DNA from: Limnephilus marmoratus
Lineage: Eukaryota; Arthropoda; Insecta; Trichoptera; Limnephilidae
NCBI GenBank assembly: GCA_917880885.1
Contig: OU862917.1
Coordinates: 52,746,727-52,810,726, forward strand
Direction of reading: 5' to 3'
Length of the DNA stretch: 64,000 nucleotides
The notes beneath the pieces were generated by a model. It searched no databases and had not been told where the DNA came from. It saw only the letters and a program-made list of their open reading frames with translations. The position numbers and the translations under genes were made by a program. This document shows, piece after piece, positions 19,731-29,803 of the stretch (its first letter is position 1; each line of letters begins with the position of its first letter).

Positions 19731-21379
19731 ATGGGTTTAAACGCATACATGGAAATAGATAATATAGGAGAGCCAAACAATGAATTTATCATAGAAGAAA
19801 TTGATGAACTCAAAGAATTTATTTGGAGTTTAAACAGAATCAATATTATTCATCAAAATATCCGTACAATGGAAAATCTTGATGACTTTCTTGTATTTTT
19901 AGACAGCATCAAGTCGACGGCAAGATTTCATATAATAATCCTTACAGAATGCAGACTGAATGACTCATATCTCGCAAAACAAATTAAAGGATATCATGAA
20001 TATCATACAACAAAACATTTAAATCAAAACAGTGGAGTCGTAACTTACATTCGAGATGACATCCACTCTCAAGTACAAGAAATCTGTATCAGTCAATCAA
20101 ATTGTCTGAAAATAGAAATTAATGGACATCTATGTATTTTAGCCATTTACAGATCACCATCATTCCACGACATACATCCATTTCTGGATAACCTCACATC
20201 TGAACTAAAAAAATGTAGTGATTTCAAACAACAAATAGTGATGGGAGACATAAATATTAACACATTTGGAATTATACACCGACAATGTCATGATTACATG
20301 TGCGCCATGGCAGAAAACAACTTCGCAATAAATATTACAGTTCCTACCAGGGTTCAAAATAATAGCATGTCATGTTTAGACCACATAAATACCAGAAATA
20401 TTATGGCTTCCAATGCATTTGTTATACACAATACAATAACTGATCACTATACAACAGCAATCAGCATTCCAAACATATCTCTTAAAAAGCAAGTAAAATA
20501 TAACCAGTTTTCATCAACCATCTGCTATGAGGGATTAATTAGGGATCTAAATAATGAAACATGGACAGATGTATGTGGAGTGACTGATGTTAACAACGCA
20601 CTCAACTTATTTATTAACAAAATCAACATGCATATAACACAAAATTCAAAAGATAAACTCATTTCACATAAACAAATACAACTTACTCCTTGGATTAGCA
20701 GTGGTATTGTAAAAGCTATACACAAAAGAAATCATTTACATAAAGTGGCGACCAAAGACCCACAAAACACTCTTAAACAAGAGAATTACCGCAGGTATCG
20801 TAACATTTGTAAAGATGTTATGCGTAAGGCAAAAGAACGGTACTATAAGCATCAACTCGACCAAGATCCATCTAGTAAAAACATGTGGAACATCGTTAAA
20901 CAAATTACCAATACTAAACATAAAATTGACCCTAATATTAACGAACTCCTAATTGGAAACACTGCCACCACTGATTCGGACATAATTGCTTGCCACACTA
21001 ACCAATACTTTACAACGGTTGGGTCTAACCTTGCGGAAAATATCCTAAGTGTCACCAAGGAAACTGAAGACTCTCTGGCATCTGCAATAGAAACAAAACA
21101 CAATTCTTTTTCATTTCAATTCTCACCTACGACAAATGCAGAGGTTTTAAAAATTATTGAAAATCTTAACAATACACATTCGAAAGGTCCTGACGGTCTT
21201 AACACTCATATACTAAAAATTATTAAACACAATATTGCATCACCTCTATCGAACATTTTTAATAAAAGTTTTACTTCAGGGGTTTTCCCCGACCATCTTA
21301 AAAAGTCTTTAGTAGTACCAATCTACAAAAATGGACCCAAAAACCAAGTGGGCAATTATAGGCCAATATCCTTGTTAAG
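19731..21379 (+). pseudogene. LINE ORF2, first half: endonuclease and start of reverse transcriptase
   Basis: From the ATG at 19731 the frame is open to the insertion point. Endonuclease motifs are in order: IIHQNIRT, ILTECRLND, VMGDININTF, CLDHIN and TDHYTTA. The reverse transcriptase then begins with SLVVPIYKNGPK and NYRPISLL. The frame is cut inside the motif, and the protein continues in the same frame at 25138 if the intervening 3.76 kb plus one TTAAG duplicate are ignored. No stops precede the insertion, so the insertion is what broke it. Closest relative in the window is the ORF2 at 3811-6786. Confidence 0.8.
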
Positions 21380-22005
21380 GTGAAACAGAAGCGACAATTC
21401 TCATACAATCTGTTTTTCAGCCGCATTCTAAAACTACAGATAGTACGTTATTTATTTTAGTACAAAAAAATAACACTAATAATGAAATTTACGCGAACAA
21501 AAATTTCACTGTTATATGACTTATAATAACCAAGTTATTACATTAACAAAAGTAATTATTTTTCATCAGATTTACGTTAGACACGGGTAGCTAATTCCGC
21601 TACACCCGGCGCGGGGTGCGGGGCGCGGGAATAGGTATCCGCATGTTAGAAGGCGACAAACTTATGTGCGAGCGATCCCGATTATGCACGTCTCGTGAAC
21701 GCTTTCAGCACATTCCTATGGTGTGGTAGTTTGATATTATATTTGTCGAAAAAATGTCAAGTTTCTTTTCTGATTTTTTTACGATTGTTTCTGTGCGCAG
21801 GGAATATCTGTGGTCGAGACACGCAGTAAAAGTGGGAATACTAACTACATAATGATAACAAGGGACGCTGTAATAATTTAGAACTTTCATAAATCTGTAA
21901 CTATCACTAGGTAGACTTGCCTAGTTATTTGGTTGTTGCGATTTACTAAACAATAAAATGAATAAGTAGAACAAGCTGCGCGGGTATCTACATTCTGTCA
22001 CATAA
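21380..22005. other. left part of the unknown insertion, no gene seen
   Basis: AT-rich with a GC-rich patch (21596-21640). The phrase tgtttttcagccg at 21412-21424 recurs in the same orientation near 24938-24950, close to the right end of the insertion. The significance is unknown. Confidence 0.35.
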
Positions 22006-22167
22006 GGGAACGTACCCATACTACGTGACTCTTTTAGGGGGGGGGGGGTCTTCAAAAGGTCACGCTCCATACAAATGAGCGGCGGGTTCCTTAGGATTTT
22101 GGTCACCGGGGGGGGGGGGGGGGTTAAAAATTGCAAAAAGTTGGTCACGTAGTTTGGGTACGTTCCC
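22006..22167. mobile_element. Harbinger-type MITE, 162 bp, TAA duplication
   Basis: Terminal inverted repeats GGGAACGTACCCATACTACG (left) and its near-complement CGTAGTTTGGGTACGTTCCC (right) extend about 25 bp. Both are flanked by TAA (22003-22005, 22168-22170). A 3-bp TWA duplication and GGG-starting ends fit the PIF/Harbinger group. The interior has two long G-runs (about 11 and 17 G). No coding capacity. A half copy is at 18140-18228. Confidence 0.75.
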
Positions 22168-22377
22168 TAACATGATTTGTCAGTCTTCTCTACTGTTATT
22201 CCAAGTGACCGTTCTCAAATAATATAATTGATTCACTTGGTTTTTGCGAAAAATTACCTCAAGACACAGAGAATATCCCTGGTAGGTAGTTAGAGGTGCT
22301 TAGCCTTACATAAATCCGATCGGGAGGGACTGGTTGAGGGAGACCATTTGAGGCTTCCTGCACTCTTCTCTTGACCC

Positions 22378-22570
22378 ATTGCTTTGATCCGCAGTGAGAG
22401 GGATGGATTTATACGTCCGTCACTCCTGGACCCACTGCACTGGCCTCATGCCTTTTTTCCTTCCCAGAACATCCTCTCCTTCCTTTCTTTTAAGACCATC
22501 CAAACAGATGACATAAGCCCTGAAGGAAATTATTTTCCTATTGTAACTATTGTAAAAATAAATAAATAAC
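22378..22570 (+). repeat. SINE-like/LINE tail fragment
   Basis: Carries 'cgtccgtcactcctggac', 'cttcccagaacat', 'ctccttcctttc', 'gatgacataagccctgaagg' and 'aattattttcct', then ends in an A-rich AAATAAATAAAT tail. This is the shared 3' tail, closest to the variant at 2846-3190. The inner stem of the tail loop is partly lost. Confidence 0.6.
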
Positions 22571-22759
22571 ACAATTTTCTCAAACACAGTTTTGCGTTAT
22601 TCTAAAACATTAGGCATGCATTTTATAAAAATTACAAATACTCTGGGAAGAAACGAATCCCAAAATGAGTGAAATACTTATTATTTTCACAAACATTTGC
22701 TAGGTAGGTTCCTAGGTAGGTACCTACTTTAATTATCATCTAATTTATTTATTTACTGT

Positions 22760-22903
22760 GTAACCATCACGCTTCGCGCCCTTTCCTGGGAACCCCTGCT
22801 AAGTCGTCAAACATAATGAACCCCTTGGAGTGACGTAAGTTAGGGATGTTGGTTTTTTAATAAATGGTTCCCGGGGCGGCGGTACCCTAACCCGCCACTC
22901 AAA
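22760..22903 (-). repeat. 5' part of the short SINE-like element
   Basis: On the minus strand it starts TTTGAGTGGCGGG at 22903 and continues with GGTACCGCCGCCCCGGGAAC, then a diverged middle. It stops near 22760 without the 3' tail. Its 5' end agrees with those of the copies at 19437 and 41622. Confidence 0.6.
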
Positions 22904-23389
22904 TTGAAATGTCTTCCTCGGGCGTCTCCGACTTATTTTACCCTTCACTATCGTGTCATATTCACATTCCTACATCGTCTCATAATAATATTATTATTAA
23001 TTATTTATTACCTATTAGCAAAATCATAATACAAACTTATTTTTTACGTATAATGAAGTTGTAAATGTGTCCTGGATTGAGCACACTAGAAACCATTTCT
23101 CAGATACAGCAATACTCACCACTTTGTTAGTTTGATAAATTCGCTGCACACATATAAAGGAACAGATCCTAACCTTTTGACAGATATCACTCATTTATCG
23201 CTTTTGACAAACATAGAAAAAAGCAAACACGTGCGAGGGTACATACAGCTTGCGTCGTTGGGGGAAAAGCCCATTAAACACGATAAAGCATTTAGTTTTT
23301 TTATTGAAATTAAACTGAAAAGTTGTCAGCAAAATGAGGCCTTGGTATTAGAAAAAAACTAGCGTTTGCAATCATATTTGAGCTTAGAT
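22904..23389. other. no recognised gene; one short open frame
   Basis: A 76-codon open frame (23132-23362) starts with ATG, and its composition is protein-like (charged, Lys-rich C terminus). I recognise no motif, and no neighbour supports it. It lies inside the unknown insertion, so it could be a remnant of that element's protein. Confidence 0.3.
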
Positions 23390-23510
23390 GTAAGTCACTT
23401 GTTATAATTGTAAATCGTAGTTGTAAGCCAGTAATATAATTCACAAGCTATAAGACTTATATGAAAGTCACTAGTTATAATTGTAAATCTTTGCTGTAAG
23501 CCAGTAATAT
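23390..23510. repeat. 73-bp tandem duplication
   Basis: A unit with agtcact(t/a)gttataattg and a later gtaagccagtaatat block occurs at 23393 and again at 23466. The spacing is 73 bp. Confidence 0.7.
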
Positions 23511-23514
23511 TAAT

Positions 23515-23825
23515 TCATTTATATATTTATTTGTACAGCGCCACTGAGGTGATTTTTCACAAAGACGATTATTGGCTATTTGAGGCTAGTAGCAATGTGA
23601 ATGGTCGAAGAAGTCAGGGACGCCTGAAGAAGACATGGCACGATCAAGTGAATCAGATACTTGAGTCGGGCCATGTCAAGAGTCAGAATAATAGAAGAGT
23701 GTGTATGAGACGATGATGAATGTGAATGAGGTAAAGAGTGTGTGCCAAGACTGAGTTGTTTGGCGGTCCGTCCTCTCTGCCTACCCCTGCGGAGAAATGG
23801 CGTGATGGTTAGTTAGTTAGTTACT
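23515..23825 (+). pseudogene. RTE-like LINE 3' end
   Basis: The plus strand encodes a short stretch with NGRRSQGRLKKTWHDQV. This is the GRPxxxW-type C-terminal segment common to RTE/BovB-like and related ORF2 proteins. It is followed by 'gacgatgatgaatgtgaatgaggta', 'ggcggtccgtcctctctgcc' and a GTTA tandem tail (23805-23822). RTE elements often end in short tandem repeats and not poly(A), which fits. Only the last 60 codons or so remain. Confidence 0.55.
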
Positions 23826-24038
23826 AGCGATTTAAGCGCATTTTATCCCGCTAATTTGCGAAAAAATATTTTTATTACCGTTGTATTCTGGTTCAGAGTA
23901 ATATCACAATAAAACTACGTTGATTTTATCCAATACTTAGTGTAATTACTATCACTTAAACACAAAAAAAAATATATTTATTTAAAGTTGTTTAATTTCA
24001 TGTAATATAACACTTAAAGCGGTACCACACGCGCAGAT

Positions 24039-24129
24039 AAAATATGTGGCTTGGCCTATTTCAGCATATTGCTCGCCATTGGGAATGTACGGCGAGCGAT
24101 ATGCCGAAATACGCCAGGCCACATCTTTT
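24039..24129. repeat. 39-bp imperfect inverted repeat
   Basis: Left arm 24039-24077 and right arm 24091-24129 pair with about six mismatches over 39 bp, around a 13-bp loop. Core words GCTCGCC and GGCGAGC face each other. It is probably the centre of a small MITE, but I could not find outer ends or a duplication. Confidence 0.6.
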
Positions 24130-25137
24130 AAGCAGCGTCGGGCACAGGTCTTATGTTATATTATACTTATACTGACTTCGCGATCTCATTGAACACTATT
24201 ATAGTAACTAAATGTTTAAAAGTGATTAATATTACTCCACTTTTTTAGAGGTCTTTAAGTAAGCAAGCACTTTAAATTATTTCAAAATATAATTTGTACT
24301 ACAACGTTCTTCATTGATAAAGTGATGCTACTGATACATCACGAAGAATTTTCGTGAAGGGAAGACATAAAAAAATTATAATAGGTGGTGCATTATTTTG
24401 AAGGAGAAACAACTTCCATACAAGAAAACAGTACCTTCTGTTGACGTTTTTCTGTAGAAGCGATAAGTATCTACGTCGAAATTCATTAATTTTACACGCT
24501 GAAAAGGGCTATTAAAACTACAGGAACTTTTCATTGGAAAAAATATAAATCACTAGAAAAAAATACAATACAGTTTTCTGGAACCATGTAATACGGACTC
24601 TGAACTCTTGTCCGAACATCGTAGACAGAAAAGTAAGTCTTGCAAGCGGTCTTTATAAAAAAGGTCCAGTTAACGCCAGCAACCGAAAGATATGCTCTTT
24701 AACTCAGTCGACCCTTTTTATAAATTATTCTATCTCCCCGGGTGTTGATTTAATTTACTTAATTCAACAAACTCTAGTCTTCCGTCTCTTTTGAACTAGT
24801 ACGTTTTGGCGTTAAATTTACGAAATGCACTGTTTATCGCAAATATGTTTCGGTTGGGTAAAAAAATTCTGTATGAACGCGCGCGGGGTTGTAGCAAATG
24901 ACATTTTTTACGTGTTAATTTTGTAATAAAACTGTGTTTTTCAGCCGTTTTCTAATATTATAAAGTTATAGGTATAAAAAACTATTTAAACAGATTACTA
25001 TACCTTATGTACGGCCGCAAACCAATAATTCATCCCAATATTAAAAAGCATAACGTGTAGAAAGCGTTTTATTCGATAATATTGAAAATAACGCCATCTA
25101 TCGGTGTGAAGTTTCTAAATATATTTTGAGAATACCC
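24130..25137. other. right part of the unknown insertion, no gene seen
   Basis: AT-rich, no open frame of note. It ends with a phrase (acgccatctatcggtgtgaag) just inside the junction. Confidence 0.35.
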
Positions 25138-26480
25138 TTAAGTGCTATCTCAAAAATTATAGAAAAAAATTTTAAAAACAGATTAAGTAACTATGTAGAA
25201 AGCCGAAAACTTTTAAGCAAAAATCAGTTCGGCTTTCGGCCGGGAAGGGGAACGGACGACGCGATAGCGCAACTTACAGAACATATTTCTGGAAATATAG
25301 ATCGCGGAAAGAAAAACATTGCACTGTTCTTAGACTTAGCCAAGGCTTTTGATACAATTTCTCATAAATTACTCCTTAAAAGATTAAAAAATATTGGCAT
25401 TGTAGGTATGCCCTACGAATGGTTAAAGAGTTACTTAACGGGTAGAAGCCAGCAACTCAAAATGGGAAAAACAGTGAGTAAATCACTAGGGACTAACTTT
25501 GGGGTACCGCAGGGAAGCACTTTAGGACCTCTTCTATTTATAATCTACATAAATGAGTTATGCGAGCTAAAAGTAGGCGGAAAAATTATTACATTCGCTG
25601 ACGATACGGTAGCTATATTTGAAGGAGACGACTGGACTCAAACACATAAACATGCTGAAAGTGGAATCAAAGCGATAAAACAATGGCTTGACAAAAATCT
25701 ACTTACACTAAATATAGCAAAAACTAAATACATAAGATTCAGCTCAACTATAAAAGGACAACCTAGTACATCACACACAATAAAAACACATAAACATAAC
25801 TGTAATTCCGATAATATTGATTCTATCTGCAATTGTGAAGTTTTGGAAAGTGTGAAAAACATCAAATATCTAGGCGTTATTATAGACAATCACCTTAAGT
25901 GGAAATACCACATCGACAACCTCACAATAAGGGTGAGAAAATTGATCCACATATTCTTTGTATTACGAAATATAATCAAACAGCAAGACCTAAGAAAAAT
26001 ATATTTCGGATTATGCAACCCCATCTTAACGTATGGTTGTATTGGTTGGGGAGCGTCAGGTAGAACAATTCTAGATCCACTAGTGAAGGCCCAGAAATCC
26101 ATAATTAGAGTCATTATGCGTAAACCCTATAGGTTTTCTAGCGATCAACTCTACAAAAAATTTAATGTACTTGATGTTCGTCAAAACTACATAAAAAAAG
26201 GTTATTATCCACGTACACAAAAATCTAGGAAAACTCCAAAAAATTGATCATAAATACACCACAAGAAGTCAAACCAGAAAGGATCTTGTGGTCCCAGGGA
26301 GCAATACGTCGAAGTTCCAAAATACATATACATATCTGGGACCAAAATTATACAATAAAATCCCCCCAGAATTAAATATTAAAACATGCAAAATGACATG
26401 CATCGGTTCAATAATAAATAAATGGTTGATTGGATTAGGGAGGTTTGAGTCTGAAAATTTATTAAATAATGTAACTTAAA
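25138..26480 (+). pseudogene. LINE ORF2, second half: reverse transcriptase core and C terminus
   Basis: Continues the ORF2 broken at 21379. Visible motifs are QFGFRPGRGTDDAIAQL, LDLAKAFDTISHK, FGVPQGSTLGPLLF, the catalytic FADD box, KYLGVIIDNHLKW and IGWGASG. The open frame stops at 26247. A frameshift then leads to a C-terminal piece at 26288-26400 (YTYLGPKLYNKIPPELN), the counterpart of FNSLPEEIK in the copy at 3811. There are thus two independent defects besides the 3.76-kb insertion. 5' half is at 19731-21379. Confidence 0.8.
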
Positions 26481-26609
26481 ATTTTACATGGTTAACTATT
26501 AAATGGCACAATCAGTAAAAACTTAGTATATATTTAATCTACAAAAAAAAAACACCTTGTTTTTTTTTTGTTGTACAGAATACATTTTTGGCATTTTTCA
26601 CCAGCATTT

Positions 26610-26646
26610 GGTTCCTTAGAACGGGCAATCTGCCTAGCTAGGAACT
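26610..26646 (+). other. 3' UTR stem-loop of the LINE
   Basis: Lower stem GTTCCTTAG/CTAGGAAC (one bulge), internal loop with AAC, upper stem GGGC/GCCT with a 5-base loop. It lies about 100 bp before the AATA tail. The inner part resembles those at 3455-3487 and 44506-44542, while the lower stem is different in sequence. Confidence 0.6.
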
Positions 26647-27091
26647 AATATAGACAAACAAGACATAATAACACTTGTACACATTTTAATATTTACAGTT
26701 ATTTTGAAATATTATTATTATGTTATTTTGCTGTATAAATGTATCTTATGTAATAAATAAATAAATATCTACAGCTCAAACTGTTGACTAATATCTATAA
26801 GAACCAAAGTGTTGACGAATATCTACAGCACTGGCAGAGGTTGGATTTGCAATTATGTATAGCATATTGGAATAACGTAATATTGCGTATGCAGTTTAAA
26901 AAACTTAATTTATGTAAGTATGTATGTAAAAATCCCTAATATCGGACTATTGGACACATTTAGCTGATTAGTCCAAACTACGCTCTGTAGATATTAGTTC
27001 AACCTACGCTCTGTAGATATTAGTCAACACTCTGAAGTTCGTAGATATTATATTTTTGAATGTAGCTATTACTTTGTGGTTATCCATTATA

Positions 27092-27211
27092 GAAAAATTA
27101 AATAATTTAACTTTGTATAAACCACTTATTTGAAGGAACGTTTGTTCCGAAACCGGTCGGATTTGCGCATCAAATAAGTGGTTTATACAAAGTTAAATTA
27201 TTTCATTTTTC
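27092..27211. repeat. long hairpin: 42-bp arms, one mismatch
   Basis: Left arm 27092-27133 and right arm 27170-27211 are inverted copies differing at one position, with a 36-bp loop. The loop contains the small palindrome GGAAC-GTTT-GTTCC and GAAACCGGTCGG. It sits between units of the right arm of the Foldback-like element, so it is either a late insertion or the core of that element. Confidence 0.85.
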
Positions 27212-27593
27212 TCGTAGATATTAGTTCAACATAGGAGCTGTAGATATTCGTCCGACATACAGGCTGTAGATATTAGTATCTGGAGTCGTGTGCATCAATG
27301 CTGGATGATGGACTGAGGGGGGCTTAATGTGATCTAATAACAATTTGGGAAAGCCAAAGCAATATTTTATGATGGGCGGTACAGTAAGTATGTACAAGGA
27401 TTTGATTAGAATATTTATCTTCCTAAATGTGATTTCTCCCTTGGTAAGAGACAGATTGATGTGTAGGGCCTCGAATAATGTTAATCAATAAGAGAAGTGT
27501 GATGTGATTAAGGTATATCATAGGCAGCACAAGAATGCGCCTAAAAACGTAGGTTTTTAGTTTGGACCTAAATTCTGTAGTATGTATGCATCG

Positions 27594-28128
27594 GTGACCG
27601 GCCAACTCAGAATGAAACCAACTCAGAACCACCCCAGCCGGACTCGAAAAGAAGAAGATGGAGAGATACGAAATTACGAATGTTAAAGGAGAGCGCTAAC
27701 ATTTACAGTGACAAAATCGATGCGAAAATTGCGAAAATGTTTAATAAAAAACGACTCGTTTAAAATAGAGCAAAAATCTCGTGAGCATTTAAAGAAACAC
27801 TGTGAATTTTCTCAGAGACATAACTTGTAAAATAACTGAAACAAACGTGTTTATAATAATTTTTGGAGCATACTTTGCGATTTTTTTCTATCGAGGGAAT
27901 TTTATATAATTTGCGTTTCGGCCTAGCAATAGATATTATCTTCAAGAATATCATATATTTTTTAAGAGCCTTAAAACTTACCGTGTTCGGGTTGCGGGCC
28001 CTTAAGAGTGATAATAAAAAATGGTTAAATTAGGGTTACCAGTTATTTTTAAATAAATTTTTTTATAGCTTTTAATGACCTTTCTGAGGTGGTTCTGAGT
28101 TAGTTTCATTCTGAGGTGGCATGAAACC
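27594..28128. mobile_element. MULE-like MITE, copy 2 (535 bp, 10-bp target duplication)
   Basis: GTATGCATCG stands at 27584-27593 and 28129-28138. The left end is GTGACCGGCCAACTCAGAAT. The right end, complemented, is GGTTTCATGCCACCTCAG. These are the same two distinct ends as the 187-bp copy at 17648, but exchanged, so the two copies lie in opposite orientation. The inner repeat continues with AACTCAGAACCACC. The interior has no recognisable gene. Confidence 0.8.
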
Positions 28129-28138
28129 GTATGCATCG

Positions 28139-28705
28139 TAGTTATAAATACAAATTCACTGTTTAACTTATTCTCTTAAGTAATCTATTCATACCTGAAA
28201 AGATTGTATAGCGTAGTTTTTGTGGTATAATGCGACAATTGACATTACCAGATATTTTACCCGATTTTTGATTCACTTGATCGCACCATGTCTAGCGTGT
28301 CTAGCTTCGCATGGTCTACCCTCAACCTTCTTCTCTCAGTTCGATGCTTCACTGTCATACATAGAAGTTGGTATCAGAATTTCATCGTGGGCTAATTAAA
28401 AAAATGTTCCAGGTATAATTATTGATCTCAGCATTCTATAAATTTGCAAAAGAAAAAAAAAACAGGCAAAGTCCGAAAAAACCACACCACATTGGTTTAT
28501 GGTAAATATAAACAAACCATTTTTTATAAGTAAATTAAACATAAATCAAAATGGTCGGATCAACAAAAATACTCGAGACGCGCGATAAAATAATTGATCA
28601 ATATTCCAAACTCGTACCGCCCGCCTCATGGGATGAAAGGACATAATATTATTAATTTAAAGTTCCGTACCCAAGCTCGTTAATGCTCGATGCTTTTACG
28701 CTCAT
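28139..28705. other. no gene; diverged dispersed repeat at 28315-28400
   Basis: The segment 28315-28400 parallels 85-166 at the window start. The rest is AT-rich without features. Confidence 0.35.
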
Positions 28706-28713
28706 GTCTCACC

Positions 28714-29584
28714 TAGGGAATGCAATCTCGTTCTCGCGAGATCTCGGCCTTTTTTAGCGAGATTGATTTCGGACGAAAAAAGGGCGAGATCTCGCGAGTT
28801 TAACGAGATTGCACTCGAGCATCAAAACGTCTTATTCGAAGCGCGGAAATAAGAAGCCATTTAGCAGACGATTCTTTGGACATTTTGTGCTTCTTAAGGA
28901 ACTTCTTAACTCTATTTTCTTAACTTTTTAACTTATTTTCTTAACTCTATTTTCAAAATAATTCGTAATAATGGCTTGTGATTTGAACTGAACAAATCTT
29001 TCATTTGATCGGTATATTTTGTTATTTAATCTGTAATTTCTAATAGTCTGACTAATTGGTATATTTTGTTAATTAATCTGTAATATCTAATGGATCTACT
29101 GAGTAGATATAGTTTTATTTAATAGATAATATCTCAGTTTAATAGTCAACTCAACTTAGATAATAAGTTTCATTTTTTTTTTACTTCTCGTTGTTTTGTT
29201 TGTTATAAAAGAAGTGTTTTATTACTAAAAAAAATTTGTTTGATATTAGAAGAGAAGACTGGTTGTTTCTTTCATTTGATAGATACGTACGTCAAAGTTT
29301 ACTACTTAAAAGTTTATTAAAAAAATTTAGACAAATACGTCAAACAATGTTCGATGCTTAAAAGTCTGTTGAAAAATTCGTGAAAATAAATGTTTATCTT
29401 ATAATATTTATAATTTTTATTATTTTATTCCTAATTTATTCAAATATTGTGATTATTTGCAAAAAAACCACACAAAACTGCCAATCTCGCGAGATCTCGA
29501 AAAGGGCGAGATCTCGCAGTATTGTTATTCATAAACTCGCGGGATCTCGTTTGAGCCCCATTCTCACGGGATTTGCATTCCCTT
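28714..29584. mobile_element. hAT-type MITE with CTCGCGAGAT motifs, 871 bp
   Basis: Ends TAGGGAATGCAA (left) and, complemented, AAGGGAATGCAA (right). Flanking 8-bp repeats GTCTCACC (28706-28713) and GTCTCCCC (29585-29592) differ at one base. An 8-bp duplication fits hAT. Near both ends the palindromic word ATCTCGCGAGAT and its variants recur several times (28735-28800, 29483-29550), possibly transposase binding sites. The interior has two repeated phrases (cttaactctattttc, and ggtatattttgtt...taatctgtaat) and no gene. Confidence 0.7.
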
Positions 29585-29803
29585 GTCTCCCCGTGTGCAC
29601 CGACTCACCGAAAGAGTACACAGTTCTTCTTCGATGTTTGACAGAAATTTACAGTGCTACAAGTGTAAGACGACGAAAAGGAAGCGCGCTGTCGTCTATG
29701 ACATAACTAAACGTACGTATGGTCGCGAAATTAAAATATAAATATGTAGGGTTACATACGATTTCAGATTTTCACGTCCAAAAGTATTATCTGGTATTGC
29801 GCC

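Larger units (their letters stand above)
21380..25137. mobile_element. 3.76-kb insertion of unknown type, TTAAG duplication
   Basis: The sequence TTAAG stands at both junctions (21375-21379 and 25138-25142). Dropping one copy and the insert restores the LINE reading frame exactly (ISLL followed by SAISKIIEK). The ends (GTGAAACAG on the left, GAATACCC on the right) show no convincing terminal inverted repeat and no LTR. A TTAA-containing duplication recalls piggyBac, but the expected CCC/GGG termini are absent. No transposase frame was recognised. It contains later insertions (22006, 22378, 22760, 23515). Confidence 0.6.
18611..26766 (+). mobile_element. CR1-like LINE, 5'-truncated, itself interrupted twice
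   Basis: The plus-strand LINE starts inside ORF1 (5' truncation near 18611) and ends with a stem-loop (26610-26646) and an AATA-repeat tail at 26750-26766. It is inserted in a unit of the Foldback-like left arm: the broken unit ACGAATAT|CTACAG is restored if the LINE is removed. A short AATAT is shared at both junctions. It is interrupted by a short SINE-like element (19083-19437) and by a 3.76-kb insertion (21380-25137). ORF1 and ORF2 are close relatives of those at 3491-8990. Confidence 0.8.
18526..27287. mobile_element. Foldback-like element with tandem-repeat inverted arms, split by a LINE
   Basis: A 9-bp direct repeat GTGTGCATC (18517-18525 and 27288-27296) flanks the whole structure. 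Just inside, the ends share the inverted 14-mer ACTAATATCTACAG. The left arm has units starting ACTAATATCTA or ACGAATATCTA every 26-28 bp (18535, about 18577, about 18605, then on the far side of the LINE 26788 and 26816). The right arm holds the same unit reversed at about 26966-27045 and 27211-27277. Inverted arms made of short tandem repeats with a 9-bp duplication are the hallmarks of Drosophila Foldback elements (MULE group). The core without the LINE is about 600 bp and has no gene. A 120-bp hairpin sits in the right arm. Confidence 0.7.

Noticed and set aside
21412..24950. LTR-like direct repeat (tgtttttcagccg near both ends of the 3.76-kb insertion).
   Set aside because: Only about 13 bp match exactly and they lie at unequal distances from the ends; no TG...CA borders.
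21375..25142. piggyBac element based on the TTAA within the duplication.
   Set aside because: The expected CCC/GGG-type termini and transposase are absent; left as unknown class.
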